A DNA stretch of 64,000 bases from Ischnura elegans (Eukaryota; Arthropoda; Insecta; Odonata; Coenagrionidae), in the NCBI RefSeq assembly GCF_921293095.1, contig NC_060246.1:139376198-139440197 (forward strand), read 5' to 3'. A program made the position numbers and the translations under genes. Below, piece after piece: positions 12,283 to 25,446 of this stretch (position 1 is the first letter of the stretch; each line of letters starts with the position of its first letter). The notes under the pieces are model-generated. The model was given only the letters and a program-made list of their open reading frames with translations. It was not told where the DNA came from and ran no database searches.

Positions 12283-14544
12283 TAGTGATGGGTCGATTCC
12301 AAAATTTTATCGATTCCGATCCCGATTCCGATTCTGACATTTCGATTCCGATTCTACCAAAACCGATTCCATCGATTCTGATGCCATAGGCTCCAAGAAA
12401 AATATCACTTAATTCCAGGCAACAAGAAAACCACTTTAAAAATTTTACTCTGTAAAAGTCAGTCGACAAAAGGATCTTTCATATCATCACTATGTAGTTA
12501 AAATATAATAACTAAATTTCAAAACAGAACATACCTGAAAAGTGGTGTTACATGATAGGTGTTACTTTAGAATATTGGCAATCATAATATGTCGACTATA
12601 TCTATGAATCCAAACTACAAGGGAGAGACCTGAGTACAGAAATTTTCATAGCTGTAATAAAGATCACATACTACGTATATGAATCATGTAATATTTGGCC
12701 CTTCCAAATTCTCAAGCAGAAAAACCAATTATTCTACATGATCAGCCAGCAGGTTTTGACGTCTCCATGTTACAGTATTACTGCCTGAAGAAAATTACCT
12801 TTTGCTACGCACTTGTGTGATTGGGCAAGTACTTTCCTATCAAAAATGCAAGATTTCGGAGACTTTGTAATTTTTATTAAAGATTATATCAACGATTTTT
12901 TTGGATCTTGAATCTTCATTATATTCAAGTAGACGAAGCGAACGAACTATAGAACTAAACTTTTGTTTTGTAGAGCCAAAAAAATTCTATACTTCTCACA
13001 TCATTTAATCAACCTTAAAATCTCTTGCTTTTTTTAAGTTCAAGAAAGAAACTAAACGCTACAAATGAATATCACATCGGACGGACGCAGTAATAAAAAA
13101 GGCTACAAGAGCCTTGTGGTGTGAAAACTCCCCCTTCCGCGCGACTCACCTCGGCGAAGGTGGAAAGGGAAAAAGGGTATCGGTTGTTGCCTTTCACGGA
13201 AACATTTCATTTTTCTCTCTTTTAAGCATACTGACTTAATCTCTTCACTTTACTTCAATACCCGAGGCATATTTCTTATGCATGGGATAGTTCCGAAAAA
13301 TATCCAATCCTTAGTATTTTCACTCGAGTAATATGCGCTCAATGTTCTAGTCGATCTATACATAATCCTTTTTAACATCCTCAGTTTAGTGTTTTAAGTC
13401 AATGAAGACCATTATCCATGCTTTAAATGACGATTTTCAAGACTAATGTTTTAAAAAAAACTTGAAAAATCGGCCTCAGTTACCGAGCTTTAGAGTTCCG
13501 CGGCGTGTAGCTCAGCCTTGACGCGCGATTGAAAAATCGCTCTTATTTCCTTCGTCGCGCACTTTTTTTTCCAAGATTTCTACTTAGTACTCTATAAATC
13601 TCTGTGGTTCAAATTTTCCGGGTTATATTTTTCGTCAACGAAAGATAATATCTACTTTATGTCAAATTTCACGTGAAAAACGGGTCGGCCATTTTGCCTT
13701 GTAAAACCAGAGAGATGAGAGCCAAAATCTTCAAAAGTCATTGAAAGTATAGGCAAAGCACAAGATCAAAGGAATATTGCGTTTTTTATTCCATAAAACT
13801 CATACCAACGCAAAATCACTTGGATAAATTCAAAGATTTTTTGAGGAAAAACGATATCTCGCGTGGCATTGAAAAATTGGTCATGTTTGGGCCTCTGTAT
13901 CTCACTAAAGGTTCGCATTTATGTAAAATGGCATATAAATCTATATATGGTAATAATTTATGAGTATTTACGCTAAGTTTAAAGTCTCTTTCCCCAATAA
14001 GGTCATTTTGGACTTTATTCCAGCTTTTTCCGATTTTGGACCAGTGTGCGCCGGGTAGGGAGACGATCGGCCGCCGCGGCTGGCGCAAAGGTATTCGGCG
14101 CCCACGTCGACAACTATAGTGTATACAGCAAGCTGAAACTACCAGGCCAAGGCATTAGAATGACTTATCGGCTTTAAAAACTGCATTATTACACGAGTTT
14201 CATGACAGCGCTTTCTATGGGCAGATTGCTGGACCTACTAGCCTCGAAAGCTCTGTAACCTTAACTACTCGACTCGACATTCGTAATGCTACTCGAAACG
14301 CTCGTGTCGAGTACCAACTACTCGATCGACTTGAATTTTCGAGTACTCGCACATCCCTAGAAGATATGTGTTTTGGTATTACGATTACGTGGCGCGAAAA
14401 TTCAAATGAATGTCGGAAACGCGGTCGTATATTTTGTTGTTTGAAGTACTACTGGAATCGGAATCGATTTTTCACTTTGGCAAGTACTCGTTTTCGATTC
14501 CGGTTCTTGGTCGAGAATCGAGGAATCGAACCGACCCATCACTA
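12283..14544 (+). mobile_element. Non-autonomous hAT element, copy 1 (2.26 kb)
   Basis: The ends are TAGTGATGGGTCG and its inverted copy CGACCCATCACTA. The element is bracketed by a perfect 8-bp duplication ATAATTAT (12275-12282 and 14545-14552). These ends and the 8-bp duplication identify the hAT superfamily. Both subterminal regions are packed with GATTCC/GGAATC motifs, plausible transposase-binding repeats. No transposase frame is present. A degenerate open stretch at 13816-14088 (minus strand) is similar in translation to one in copy 2 but matches no known domain. Copy 2 lies in the opposite orientation at 53408-56236. Confidence 0.85.
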
Positions 14545-14552
14545 ATAATTAT

Positions 14553-17500
14553 ATAATATACGAAGCTTTGAAAATCTACATGGATAATATAATAGGCATG
14601 GCAACAACTTATGAGACTTTCAAAATTGATACTTAAAATTGGAATTAAAATTGAATTAGAAATTTTGCAAGTCTGTTTTGATAAATGGTTGCTAACGAAT
14701 GCTTAGGTTGTTCGATTATCAATGTTGAATTTTAGGATGTTATGTATGCTATCTTCCTTATTTTCCTAATTCTTACGAAACGATTTCATTTCTAATTCTC
14801 GGCGTGTTGGACGTGGTGTGACACCGCAAGGGTGTATTTTCACGCATGCAAATAAAGAGTGAATTTAGAAGCAAATTTTTCAGGTTACTGCATTTGTTGC
14901 TTCAGTGATCATGTCCAACTTTTATTGAAAAATTTTCTCCCGCTAAGCATGAAATAACGAAATGATTTTTTTCCTAAAAAAGAGTATTTTCAAGTCAATT
15001 TATTTATTGAATTATAATTACTCGGTGAGTTTTTGAGTAAATACTTCTTCTCTCTGATAAAAAGAGAAGCAAATGGTCGTGCATGAGATGGGTCTATTGT
15101 CTAGTTTCTCGCATTGGTTTCCAGGAAATCTCTAAGACCCTCGCAGCACAGGATTTTCGATCTCCAAATGTTTCACCGGATACCGAGGCTTTACTGTGCA
15201 TTTTTCCGACGGAATCCGATTTTGAAAAATACTTTTTTTTCTGTTTTGGAAAAGAATGGACTAAACTAGACACCCTTTTTTTAGTCCACACTGATGCAAA
15301 TTTCTTTAAATGGCAGTAACTGTTAGTGCTATTTAATATCCTAAGGAAACGATTCGATTCTCTTTTATGGCTTTTATATCAGCCTATCGAATAGAATGGA
15401 AAGAACTGCAATTAAATGCGTGTTATTTTTTTCCCACGACATTGCAATACCCTTGTTTCGTGTCTTGATCTTGAGTTTCGTGACCAATTAGTGAAGTTTC
15501 TGAAGCATATATCTCTTTGCATTAAATTTTGTGGTTAACATAAGCATTTTCCGTCAGAATCCGATTTTGAAAAAGATTTAATTTTCTGTTTGGAAAATAA
15601 TGGACTTAAGCGCCTTAATATGCTATCAATAGTGACTATTACGTCATCAATTTGTGCCGAACTCGAGCTTTTTTCTAATTCTTTTTCGTATCAATCACTT
15701 GGGAGCGAACCATTTTGTTTCCCGCCGTAATTATCAATGCCATACCCAATTACAATGTATTAATGACATTCCAGTCCTGGTATGATTTTCTGTGAATAGT
15801 TGGAACACGTTTCGTGCACATGGCAAAGTAATTTACTTCCCGTAATCATTCAGTTTAAGATTGAAAAACTAAAGGCTATTTACTTCGTTCAAGCAGATCG
15901 GTACAGATGCAGCTGTGGTTAAAAATTGTGATTCCATCCGATCCCCATACATGTGGCAGGGTCTATAAATTAAGTATAACTACACTATATATAAAATAAA
16001 GAAGGCGCCTTACCTTATATCGGAGTTTTTATTGCCCCACAAGACCGAAATCGTGATTGTATCGTGTTCGTGTTGAGATGATGATGCTGGTGGCGGGGAA
16101 ATGACACGTGATGGTACGCCTAGAGGTGTCGTGTCTCCGTGAGTGACCTTCGTAAGGACGCCTCCTCTTCCTTGACCCTTTATTCCTCCTTTTGGCTCGA
16201 GCCACTGCCCTCACCCTTTCCATCCTCCTCCTTACGACATATCCGGTGCCAAACGCCCCTGACTCACGTACAGTGGCAATAACGTGAGTGCTGGTATCAT
16301 ACCATCCGCCGAATGTCAATAGCTTCCCAAGATTCTGATTTTAGCCTCTGTTACATTCTCTCCACGATAACTTAGGTCATTGTTTCCGTAGAGGCTAAGT
16401 CAGACAGGGTGTCATACGCGGCTCCTATATTTTGAATCACCATATGCATAGGTTTCATAGTTACCACCTATGGCTCTTATACTTTGAACTACCTTTATAT
16501 ATGTTACATAGTTTCTCTATGACGTCCATGGGTGCCGGGAGAGGGGTGCACCCTCTAGTTCATGTTTGTACCGACTACTTTTGTAACTTGAACAGCAACT
16601 GTGAATTTAGAAAGGAAAAAACACTAAAAAGCGATTAAAAAGTCCTTTTTAAATAACTGCTATTGCTTTAATGCTTGATTAAAGGCTTCATTACCACACC
16701 TGGCAACGTAACGCCCCAGGGATGGCACTGAATGCACCCTCTTGCATTTTCTATCGGAACTCATGGTGATACTCAATGGTAGATCCGCACAGCACTTAAT
16801 TTAAGGAGTTTTAAGTTCTTAGAGTTTACTGTACTTGTGGAAAATGAAGAAACAGGTAATAACTGTGAATTCCGATGATTTATAGTTTTTTTATGAAAGG
16901 AAAATAATGGAGCGTAGAATAATGGGGAACTCCCATCTTTATTCACAATATCACCTCTCCATAATGGGGTCGTTCATCATTTTTAGATAGAGCTTGAAAA
17001 ATAGAGACACCCGCATTTTTCGGTTATTTGATCAAACATCTCCTTCTTGAGCAATTCTCTGCGAAAAATCCTCGAAGGCCTTAACCTTTTTGCGAATAAA
17101 TTAGTGACAGCACATGCGTAGCGTGTCACCGTGTCTCACCCACTATTTGGTCTTGCGCATGGGCCTCATGTAGCTTTTTGCTGCTTACCTTATTGCTAGC
17201 GATTCCTCTCCACAATAAATTTTCTTTCTTCCTGATCAAGTAGAGAAAACAAAAATCCAATGATGCCACAAACTCATGAAAACTGGGCGGTACCTTAGCA
17301 TTTTTTTAAATTTTAGTCCCATGAGAGAATGACTGAATGCGTAAGATTTTTTCGTCATTATTCATCTCTACCTTCCACTTGTAGAATTATTTTACCGATT
17401 TGCGAATTCGGATCTGAGTGAACGACCCCATTAAGTCAAGGAAGAATCCTTACACCCACATTACACCAAGTAGGAAAAGCTTATGAGAACAAAAAACGTG

Positions 17501-17788
17501 GATTTCATACAAATTTAATCTCATTTAAGATATTACTGGGCAGAATATTTTGCCGGTTCCAAATTTTTCCGGGACCCAACCGAGGGCTAAACTTATTCTC
17601 TCATGTTTTTTTTGTGAATTTCCTTACCTAAGGTTCACCCGTAGCTATCTTATTTACTTTTGGTTATTTCTAGTTCCTAGGCAGTTTCCTTTTTGGTCAG
17701 TCACCATTGATATTTCATCGATTCTCTTTAAAAAAACAAAGATAGCACCAGAAGGCTATAGGAATAGTATTTCTGGCCATTGTAAAAT
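14553..17788. other. Intergenic sequence, no gene seen
   Basis: An imperfect direct repeat of about 60 nt occurs at about 15206-15265 and 15550-15608; both contain GAATCCGATTTTGAAAAA and a diverged TAATGGACT end. The 96- and 98-codon frames at 16029-16319 and 17550-17846 have no recognisable domain. Confidence 0.5.
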
Positions 17789-17801
17789 GGCAACACTGCT
17801 G

Positions 17802-17985
17802 ATGTCTCGATGTTTCTGGGTTTCACCGCGTGGATTTTCTTTGTGACGACAGTTTCTCCGGTATTCCAACCGGCGTCTTCAGGTCGATCAGGTCGATCAC
17901 AAAGGTCACAAAGAAAATCCACGCGGTGAAACCCAGAAACATGGAGACATCATCTAGACAACGCCGCGGAAAACTACGCATCAAC
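17802..17985. mobile_element. 184-bp inverted Penelope-type terminus pair with 13-bp target duplication
   Basis: Arms 17801-17847 and 17905-17951 are inverted copies, 46 of 47 matching. The unit is flanked by a perfect 13-bp direct repeat GGCAACACTGCTG (17789-17801 and 17986-17998), whose last base overlaps the left arm. To the right of the right arm is a 34-nt extension (17952-17985) that the left side lacks. Inverted terminal units, a one-sided extension of about 35-45 nt and a 12-13 bp duplication are features of Penelope-like retroelements. No reverse transcriptase is present. The minus strand of the spacer carries a hammerhead motif, and the right arm begins at its predicted cleavage product. 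Confidence 0.65.
17843..17884 (-). ncRNA. Hammerhead ribozyme motif
   Basis: On the minus strand the order is: 5' stem I strand GAC, core CTGAAGA (position 7 of the core tolerates any base), one unpaired C, stem II (CCGGT ... ACCGG) closed imperfectly, then GAAA, then CTGTC ending in the GTC cleavage triplet, then GTC pairing back with GAC. Stem III is only two pairs with a one-base loop, matching the very short stem III reported for Penelope hammerheads. The core bases are present; the extra stem III base and the mismatched 11.1 position may weaken it. Confidence 0.5.
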
Positions 17986-17998
17986 GGCAACACTGCTG

Positions 17999-20900
17999 CA
18001 TGCGGTTATCTACCTTTAAATAAAAATTATTTCTTAAAAATAAGTGTCGACGAGCACTCAGTTGTGACGTGGCAGAGCTTACCGTAATAATTAATTGCGA
18101 TAGCTTTATATAGAATTTTTTGGTAACTATTTGAGTCAATTTGTTCCTCAAACTTGATTGAATACTTACTACGGGAATCATATAAGATGCACATTGCGCA
18201 TACACTGTACAGTAAGGTGGGTCGAGAACAGGCTAATGCCACCAATCATTTCCCGAGAGGTGCCATTCTACTCTTTTAATGAATAACCATAGCAACTGGA
18301 AGCAGAAAAAGAATCTTTTGCATATCATTTAAGAGATAAGAAACAACTCTAATGTATGTAACATAGAATGAAATGAGGAAGTTAATGTATTGTAAGTATC
18401 GTATTTTACGGTATTTTGGCACAGCTTATCACGTTAACATTTTGATGGAATTGCAATAATTTTAGTTCTCATATTGCTGGTCTAAAACCGCTTCTTCTAA
18501 AATCATGAGCAATGCCTAATTTTTAGTGGTAACCACTAAAATTACGTCAAAAATTGATGAAGCAACAATTTATTTCACGTAACTGTTGAATACTAAGACT
18601 AATTCTGACAACTCACCAGTCTCCAGTCATCGCAGTGAAAAAGAGTCGCTGGCATAGTTAGTAGCTACATATACTTAACTATCTATTTGGAAGGCTGCAA
18701 AACAATTCTCGTGGTCCAATGCCAAAAAAAAAAACATTCTATATAGTCGGAAAATTATCTTGTGCTATTTTTATAGGCTTCTTAACTCGAATAACTTTCC
18801 GAGACAGCTGAAATTTATGGAAGTTCATTGATTTCAACGAGGCATTTTCTTAAGTGTGACGAGTTTGGTCAGTTTCTATCAAATTCGATTCTGCGTAGCT
18901 GAAAGCACTAACATTTTAACTCTTATTGTTTCTGAAGACGGGATTCAAAATTAAGTTCTTGGCGTAAGAAAATAGCTGAGCAGTACTGTTGAAAATAATT
19001 TTTTCGTCATGGCATTGCGAGTGGATGATTATGATTATTTAAAAGTTATTATTCATTAGATTATCTTGGCTTACATTTTGCAATCATCTTCCCCATGCCC
19101 GCGATTTTGCATCCAGCTATGCCATTGTAGCTCTTTTTAGCTTATAGCTTTTTATCCTAGACAAAACCTGTTATCGACAGTATTTATGTCTCGATCTATT
19201 GTTGTTATCTTGTCATCTCTTAGAGAGCGTCGATGGTAGCATAGACTAAAATACGCTTAAATAAACTAGCATGCGGTGTGAGCGGAATTGACCTGTCTTC
19301 CCGAGTAGATCCACGTGGACCCGTTTCTCAAGGTAACAAGCGAAGGACAGCGGGTTTTCGAATACTTACGATTCGTCCTCAACCTTCAGATTTTAAAATA
19401 ACTCGAGCGCTGATATTTTCTCTTAACGGTACCCCCTGTTTTTACGGTTTTCACGTGAGGCGCCATAAACTGATCTTAAAACTCAAGGTTAGCCAATTAA
19501 CCTCGCATATACCCTACTAAATTGTCACGAGATGAGAATATGGACGAGTCAGTGAAAGTGAGTGGAAACAAAAAAATATTTTTGCATTATTTATTCTCCC
19601 CTTTTTTAGTGCTCAGCAATCCAATTGAATTTATGATGAATAAGTATTTTGGTGACAATAACTTTCATTCAGACACCTGAATATTATAATCACGAAATCT
19701 CATATGAGATGTAAAATTCTCCATGATTTCCTTAGATTGTTTCATCATTAAATTATTTTCTACTGGGATGAATTAAAATGATTGCTTTTATCCATCGTTT
19801 CAATATTTCTTCGCTGATCTAGTCAATTTTAGTTGCGGTGAAAGCCGCCTAAAGTAGTCCTGAGAGTTATTAACTGACTTGTCCACCGATTTCTAGCTAT
19901 TTTATGCACATAATCGTTTAGGTTACTCTGGTTACTACCGTTACCTGGATATTTTGTCGGAGGATGATGAAAGAGGAAGCATAGGAAGGCGGTAGCGATG
20001 CAATGGTTTCAGGGAAGTCTTACCAGCCTTTCGATGTATCACATAATTTTAAACTTTGCTGAAATTATGCACATTTAAATAATCAAGTGCGACAAATGTG
20101 ATTCTCTTCTAGAAAAATAAGTGAAACCCTTAAAAATAAAGGCTTCTGTCAAAGTTCTATTCTACTATACATAAAGCGCATAAGAAATCAGTAATTTATC
20201 ATGATCTTTAGGAAATGCATAGTGATTGATCCCTTGTTTGTGTAGTTGATTATTTTGGTATCTCTCAATGACAAGAATGTGGCTGAATGATTTACGGCCT
20301 TAACGTAACATTTCGTATGCTAGTTAGAGTTAATTTTAACCGGAAACATTTTTCTTCTGCTAGAAATGGCGTAATCTTCGTTCAATATCCGATATATTCA
20401 TTCATCTTCCAAATTCCATTACACTTATTTTAAGTAGAGATTATTAAGTTAGCTCTGCACTAAACTATCTCATTAGTTTTGTATGTTTGATTTGAATTAG
20501 AGTAACATTAGAGTCAGGTAATGTGAGCTCTACGGCCTCAATAATGAAACAAAAAAGTAGTCTCCAATTGCCGTTGCAGACTACTTTTCTGTTTCAGAAC
20601 TGAAGGGAGTTTTGAAACAGAAAAGGAGTTAAATTAGAGTTTCTCATTAATCGTAGGCATACATGAGAGAAATTAACATTCATTTTCATTTATATCGTTC
20701 GGCGGGTATAGCAGTTTTTCTCTGTTCAAATAATAATGGCGCCACTTTGCCACTTCTTTTATGCGTGTGGACTTGTCAGCTATTTAAGGGTCTGAGTTTT
20801 CTGAGAGTATTCTGAGTTCAGTAATTTGCCTTTCAGAAACCAACTGTTCTTCCCTGCATTACTCGCTTTTACCAGCCTAATATCTTTTCGAGCATGCAGT

Positions 20901-23900
20901 GCTTGATAGAATATTAACTGAGCACCAGTAGTAAAATACAATAAGTCACTTATTCCACGCTGTTTAGTTCTGGCCATGCAAAGCCTTTTACGGTCATGAT
21001 TATCTCATCTCTTCCGCTTCCTCTACTATTGTGCATGAGCCTTGAATTTAAGGACAGGCAATAAAGGTAAGATGGCTTGCAGTGGGGAAGTCAGCGTTTT
21101 GATGAGGCGCTGAATAAGACTGGATATTCGAAAGGAGGAGTGAATGTCCCACTGCTGAGGGCACTTTAGTGCTTCTGTACATCTAAATTTTGGAATTTGA
21201 GACCATTTGGCCTTTCAAAACAGGTTTGTGGACTCTATGGACGAATAGACTTCTTTCCACAAATACGAATGCGAATATTTGAATGAATTAGCTCTTTGCT
21301 GCGGGTGCGTCAGACAGCGGAAATCGCTTTCGAACCGAAAGCTTGGAGAAGTTGCTTATATTTTCGGCACCGCGAGGAAACTTTTTGGTTACGTCTCCTT
21401 CTTTACTCTTATGGGCCGATTTATGGGAGAAAAATATTTTCAAAGAATGCTCAGCGAAAAGAAACTGCTATTTTTACCTGGGTCCGGCTTGATGAAGCGG
21501 AAGCAAACACAACACCCGCTCGAAAACCTTGTTTTGTTCGCACCCTTCATTTCTGCGAGCCCCCGAAGTGAAGTGCTCAAGACATTTATCACCTGACCTC
21601 TAGGAAGTGAACACGCGGGAGAGCAAATCTGCCGGGAGATCGCGCTTTGTGCCAAGTAGAACGCGTAGAAATACGTATGACCTTGCTCTGGCATGGAGAA
21701 AGTTTGTTGACTGGCGAGGAACGAATGAAGGGAAAGAAGTCTTTGTGCTCTAGGCTATCAGATCAAGCGCAAGGCTTTCGAATAACTTGCTTCTAGTTGG
21801 TTCCAATAGCTGATCTTATTTAGTTTTCTGCGCAAAACAATTTTTTCTTTGCGTTAAATCATTTGGCTTTCAATCAAGAAGATATATTTATTATTTTGTA
21901 ATATAATGTTATCTATATTTAATGAATTTACATTGTTAAAAAGGCAAGGAAAAAAATTTGCGAGCATGTTACCTTTTCTCTTCATATCTCCTCACATGTT
22001 TAAGTTCACTTCCGTCTCTTTCCACTGCGCTGATATATTTGAAAATTATGCCACCACCAGCAATAAATTATGGCATTTAATATCAGGAATTTTTGTGAAA
22101 GTATTCGTTAACTTTCCCTGAGGCCTGATTTTCAGTTTTTTTTTTCATTCAATATTTTGAATTCATGTCAATCTTAATATCTTAGAATTTTTAGAAGGAT
22201 CTTTTTCATTTTCTTAACTTAGCTAATACAGCTACAAGTGCCTTCGTCTTCTGTACACAGCTGTCTCTCACCTTTTCCCGTAAAACAGCAGATATTTACA
22301 TCAAGCGATTGGGGAATGTCGCCGAAGAAATGACAGTCATATCCTGTCAAAAATCATCAAATGCAATTTGCTGCGCTTAAATTACACGTTTTATTTGATT
22401 TATGAAACTTAATTTGAGGAAAAGATGGACCTTTGTCATTAATCTTCGCACGGGTTCACCCCCTGAGGAAAATAAGCTGATGTGGAGATATTGTTCCCAG
22501 TTTTACGCGAAATTAAGGCACAAAGCCCTATTGCGAAAGATGGGGACGCGCGCATTGTATAGCAAAGCATGTATTACGACCTAAACTGAGCCCCTCCACA
22601 ATGTTAAGAAATAAGAGGCCATGGATTGAGCGAGGCTAGGGGAAATCGTGGAACTGTGGAGGAATGTTAGTGCCGGCATTACCTTGGCATTCGCCACGTG
22701 TCGCCTTTGCGTCACCACCATCAGAGGGCGGAATGCCATTCGCACCCTTCTCAGACCTCCTCTTGGAGCAGACGTGGCAGTTCTCTGGTGGCTCTCTGCG
22801 GGATTCGAATCGGGAACGCCCAATAGGAAGAAAGGACATTCGCCGACTGACAAGCCATTTCGATAAAATGTGTTTTTTCCGCTCCTCTGATGACTCTTCC
22901 ATTAAATACTCTTTGGTACGTGTTAGGGTCCACGGGTACAACAAAATGTATGCAAAAAATGGCATTAGGTGCGAAAAAATTATTAAACTGAACCGCGATT
23001 TTGTGCTCGGAACTCCCTCGGTTACCACTATGTGGTAAACTTTCCCCGAAGTTCTCTTGCGCAGTTGAGTACGTGGTGGTGTAGTTCGAGGCATGCCTAA
23101 CAAGCAGTTCGAGCATCCGGGATCTGAAGGGGAAAATTTTCCTCGCCAAATTCTAATGTTACGTTGTTCTGTAGGGTACACTCATATGTAGATGACGCGC
23201 CGAATCTCCTCGTAATTAAAGACCCTCTTTTATGAAAAAAATAAACTTTATCGTCCACATTACTTAAATATCTTATTTAGGCACCATATCTCATTATGTT
23301 TTCCATAGAGACTACACTGTTCACAAGTCCTCCTCCCATACCCAAAGTTGATATATCCGCCTCCGGTATGAACATGGTCCGTTCCCCAATGTTTTTGCGT
23401 AAGGGCGGGTACGCTTTTCGCAATACTGAGAAGTCAAAACGCTTTGCGCTATCTCCTCTTATTCAATTTGCCGCCCGTGCATGTCATGAATCGAAGCGAC
23501 GACTTTTTCGCCGTCCGCTGAGGGAGCGGGCCCCGTTTCAAAAACAGGTTGCCCCGATGGGTGGAGGGTCCCAACTCCCACGCCGCTGGGCTGGGCGTTC
23601 TCCCGTTCACTCCCCCTCCCTGTCAGGGAGTCCCTCCGCCACCCTCGCGACGTGGACCCCTCCCCTTCGAAGGAGATCGGCTCGCATAAAACGCACGCCT
23701 CCTCCCGCTGGGCGCGTGGCTCCCTCCGCGCACGGGCGGATCACACAATGCATCCTCCATCACCCTCTTACGGTGTCTATCCCTCTCCAACATTTACTAC
23801 TTCTAAAAAAAAACGAACATTCAAGCGTGACGGGGTGGATTAAATAAATACTTCCATTTTTCCACGGCCATGGAAACTTAATCAATAAACGGTGGGAATG

Positions 23901-24119
23901 GAAGACGAGGAGAAAAGTGGAGTAACAGGGCTGAAATATATTGAAATAAGTACTTTCAAATTTCGCTCGATTGTCGTGGAAAGGAAAATTTAATATTCTC
24001 GAAGGGTGAGGTGACCCAGGGATAGGAACTGGCACTCCTACCCTGAATGTTTTATATTCACACGCCTGTAGACAAATCTGAGGTGTGCTCTATCCTCACC
24101 TACCCAAACCAACTTTCGG
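17999..24119. other. Intergenic sequence, no gene seen
   Basis: The longest frames, at 22636-23181 (minus, 181 codons) and 23296-23847 (plus, 183 codons), lie in a GC-richer stretch and overlap other frames of similar length. They show no domain and look compositional. An 18-bp hairpin lies at 20546-20595. No splice-linked coding blocks were found. Confidence 0.45.
20546..20595. repeat. Short hairpin, 18-bp arms
   Basis: Arms 20546-20563 and 20578-20595 match at 17 of 18 positions around a 14-nt loop. A third partial copy of the arm (GAAACAGAAAAGGAGT) follows about 20 nt downstream. Too short for a typical microRNA precursor; it may be the end of a decayed foldback element. Confidence 0.4.
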
Positions 24120-24215
24120 ATTAAATCGCTGAGTGAGTGCAAAGATTAGCTGATAGGAGAATTGAGTGGAGAGCTGCGTCAAACCAGTATAAGAATTGAT
24201 GACTGTTGATGATGA
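24120..24215 (+). pseudogene. Second RTE-like LINE 3' end
   Basis: Translation gives a short C-terminal motif like LADRRIEWRAA.NQ, the usual end of RTE-type proteins, followed by a GAT-rich tail (GTTGATGATGATT). It resembles the end of the remnant at 9755-10085 and is heavily 5'-truncated. Confidence 0.4.
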
Positions 24216-25170
24216 TTCCGACCGGTTAAAGACAGTTCACATGGAGTATTTTGCAGGTTTCTTTACTCCGACTTGCACTTCCCTCTTCAATTCGTAGTAA
24301 GACCTACTTCCTTTCATAAGTCTCCGCCAAGGTTTCGTATGTTGGCGACCTCGAGGACCTAACGATCTCTCTGCTATGATCGACACGTACCATCACCAGA
24401 GGGCAGAGTCCCGTTCGATGAGTTTCCAAAGCTCATTTGAGTGTTCTTTTCTTCATGGAATAGATGGTTGACAGGGTTTCCCTCGTCCATTCCTCAATAT
24501 ATTGAAAATATTGATGTCATTTAGGTTGACAAGACGTGAGTATTTCGCTAGGTATTTCAAGCTTTTAAGGGAAAATGTTTTCTTCCGGCCGGATTATATT
24601 TCATGAAGGCTAATTCTCCTGATTTCTTTCTTTAACACAAAATATTTACCAAATGCTGGAACTCAGGGTATAAGATAATGTTCGAGGAGATAAGTAAGAT
24701 TGATTCTGTCATTTCATGAAAAACATACTAGAGGAAATTTACTGTATATAAAGATATAGATTTCGGTCCCGCTTCCAGTTTATAGCCACAAGGATCGTAA
24801 CAGTCTGTCATTTGCATTTATATCCATTATCTGAACTTGTTCATGCATAATTGATTTGACCCGCGAGAGTAAACACTTTTTGTACTCGAGAACACACGTT
24901 TGAAGGCATATTTTTCAATCTCAAAAGCTACTGCTGGATATTTCCTCTCCGTATCATAGAAAAATAACAATAATGCAATTTTGAAATTTAAAGTTAAAAA
25001 TAATTTTTATACCCAATATTTTTTTTAATTTTGGTTACTTTACTTAATAGTTCGAGTCTTTGAAATTTTTTATCTAGTCATCATAATGTCAGCATTACTC
25101 ACTTACAGAGTCTAAATTTACTTTGGGTAGTCAGATCATTGTAACTGATAAGATTTTAGTATTTTTCCAT
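24216..25170. other. Intergenic sequence, no gene seen
   Basis: AT-rich, with no open frame above 60 codons and no recognised repeat. Confidence 0.5.
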
Positions 25171-25446
25171 TATAATAATAATAATATCGTTTATTTTCGT
25201 AGGCACTGGGGCCCATAAGAAAATATAAGTACATCTTTCTATATTTCACATTGAGATAGATAAATAAAATAAAAAGTAAATAAATATATATACATATACA
25301 GTCAAATGTGAACAGTGCATATCGCCTAGTACATGAAAGAAACAATACAATATTTTCGACAAAAAAAAAAAAATAAATAAATAATCGCACTTCGATATAA
25401 CACACTAATTACAAAATTAAAGGTGACAAACAAAAGAAATATGAAC

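Noticed and set aside
22636..23181. 181-codon minus-strand open frame
   Set aside because: Overlaps other long frames on both strands, shows no domain or coding-like residue pattern, and lies in a GC-richer patch where stops are rare.
23296..23847. 183-codon plus-strand open frame
   Set aside because: Proline/arginine-rich translation expected from GC-rich non-coding DNA; no motif, no splice partners.
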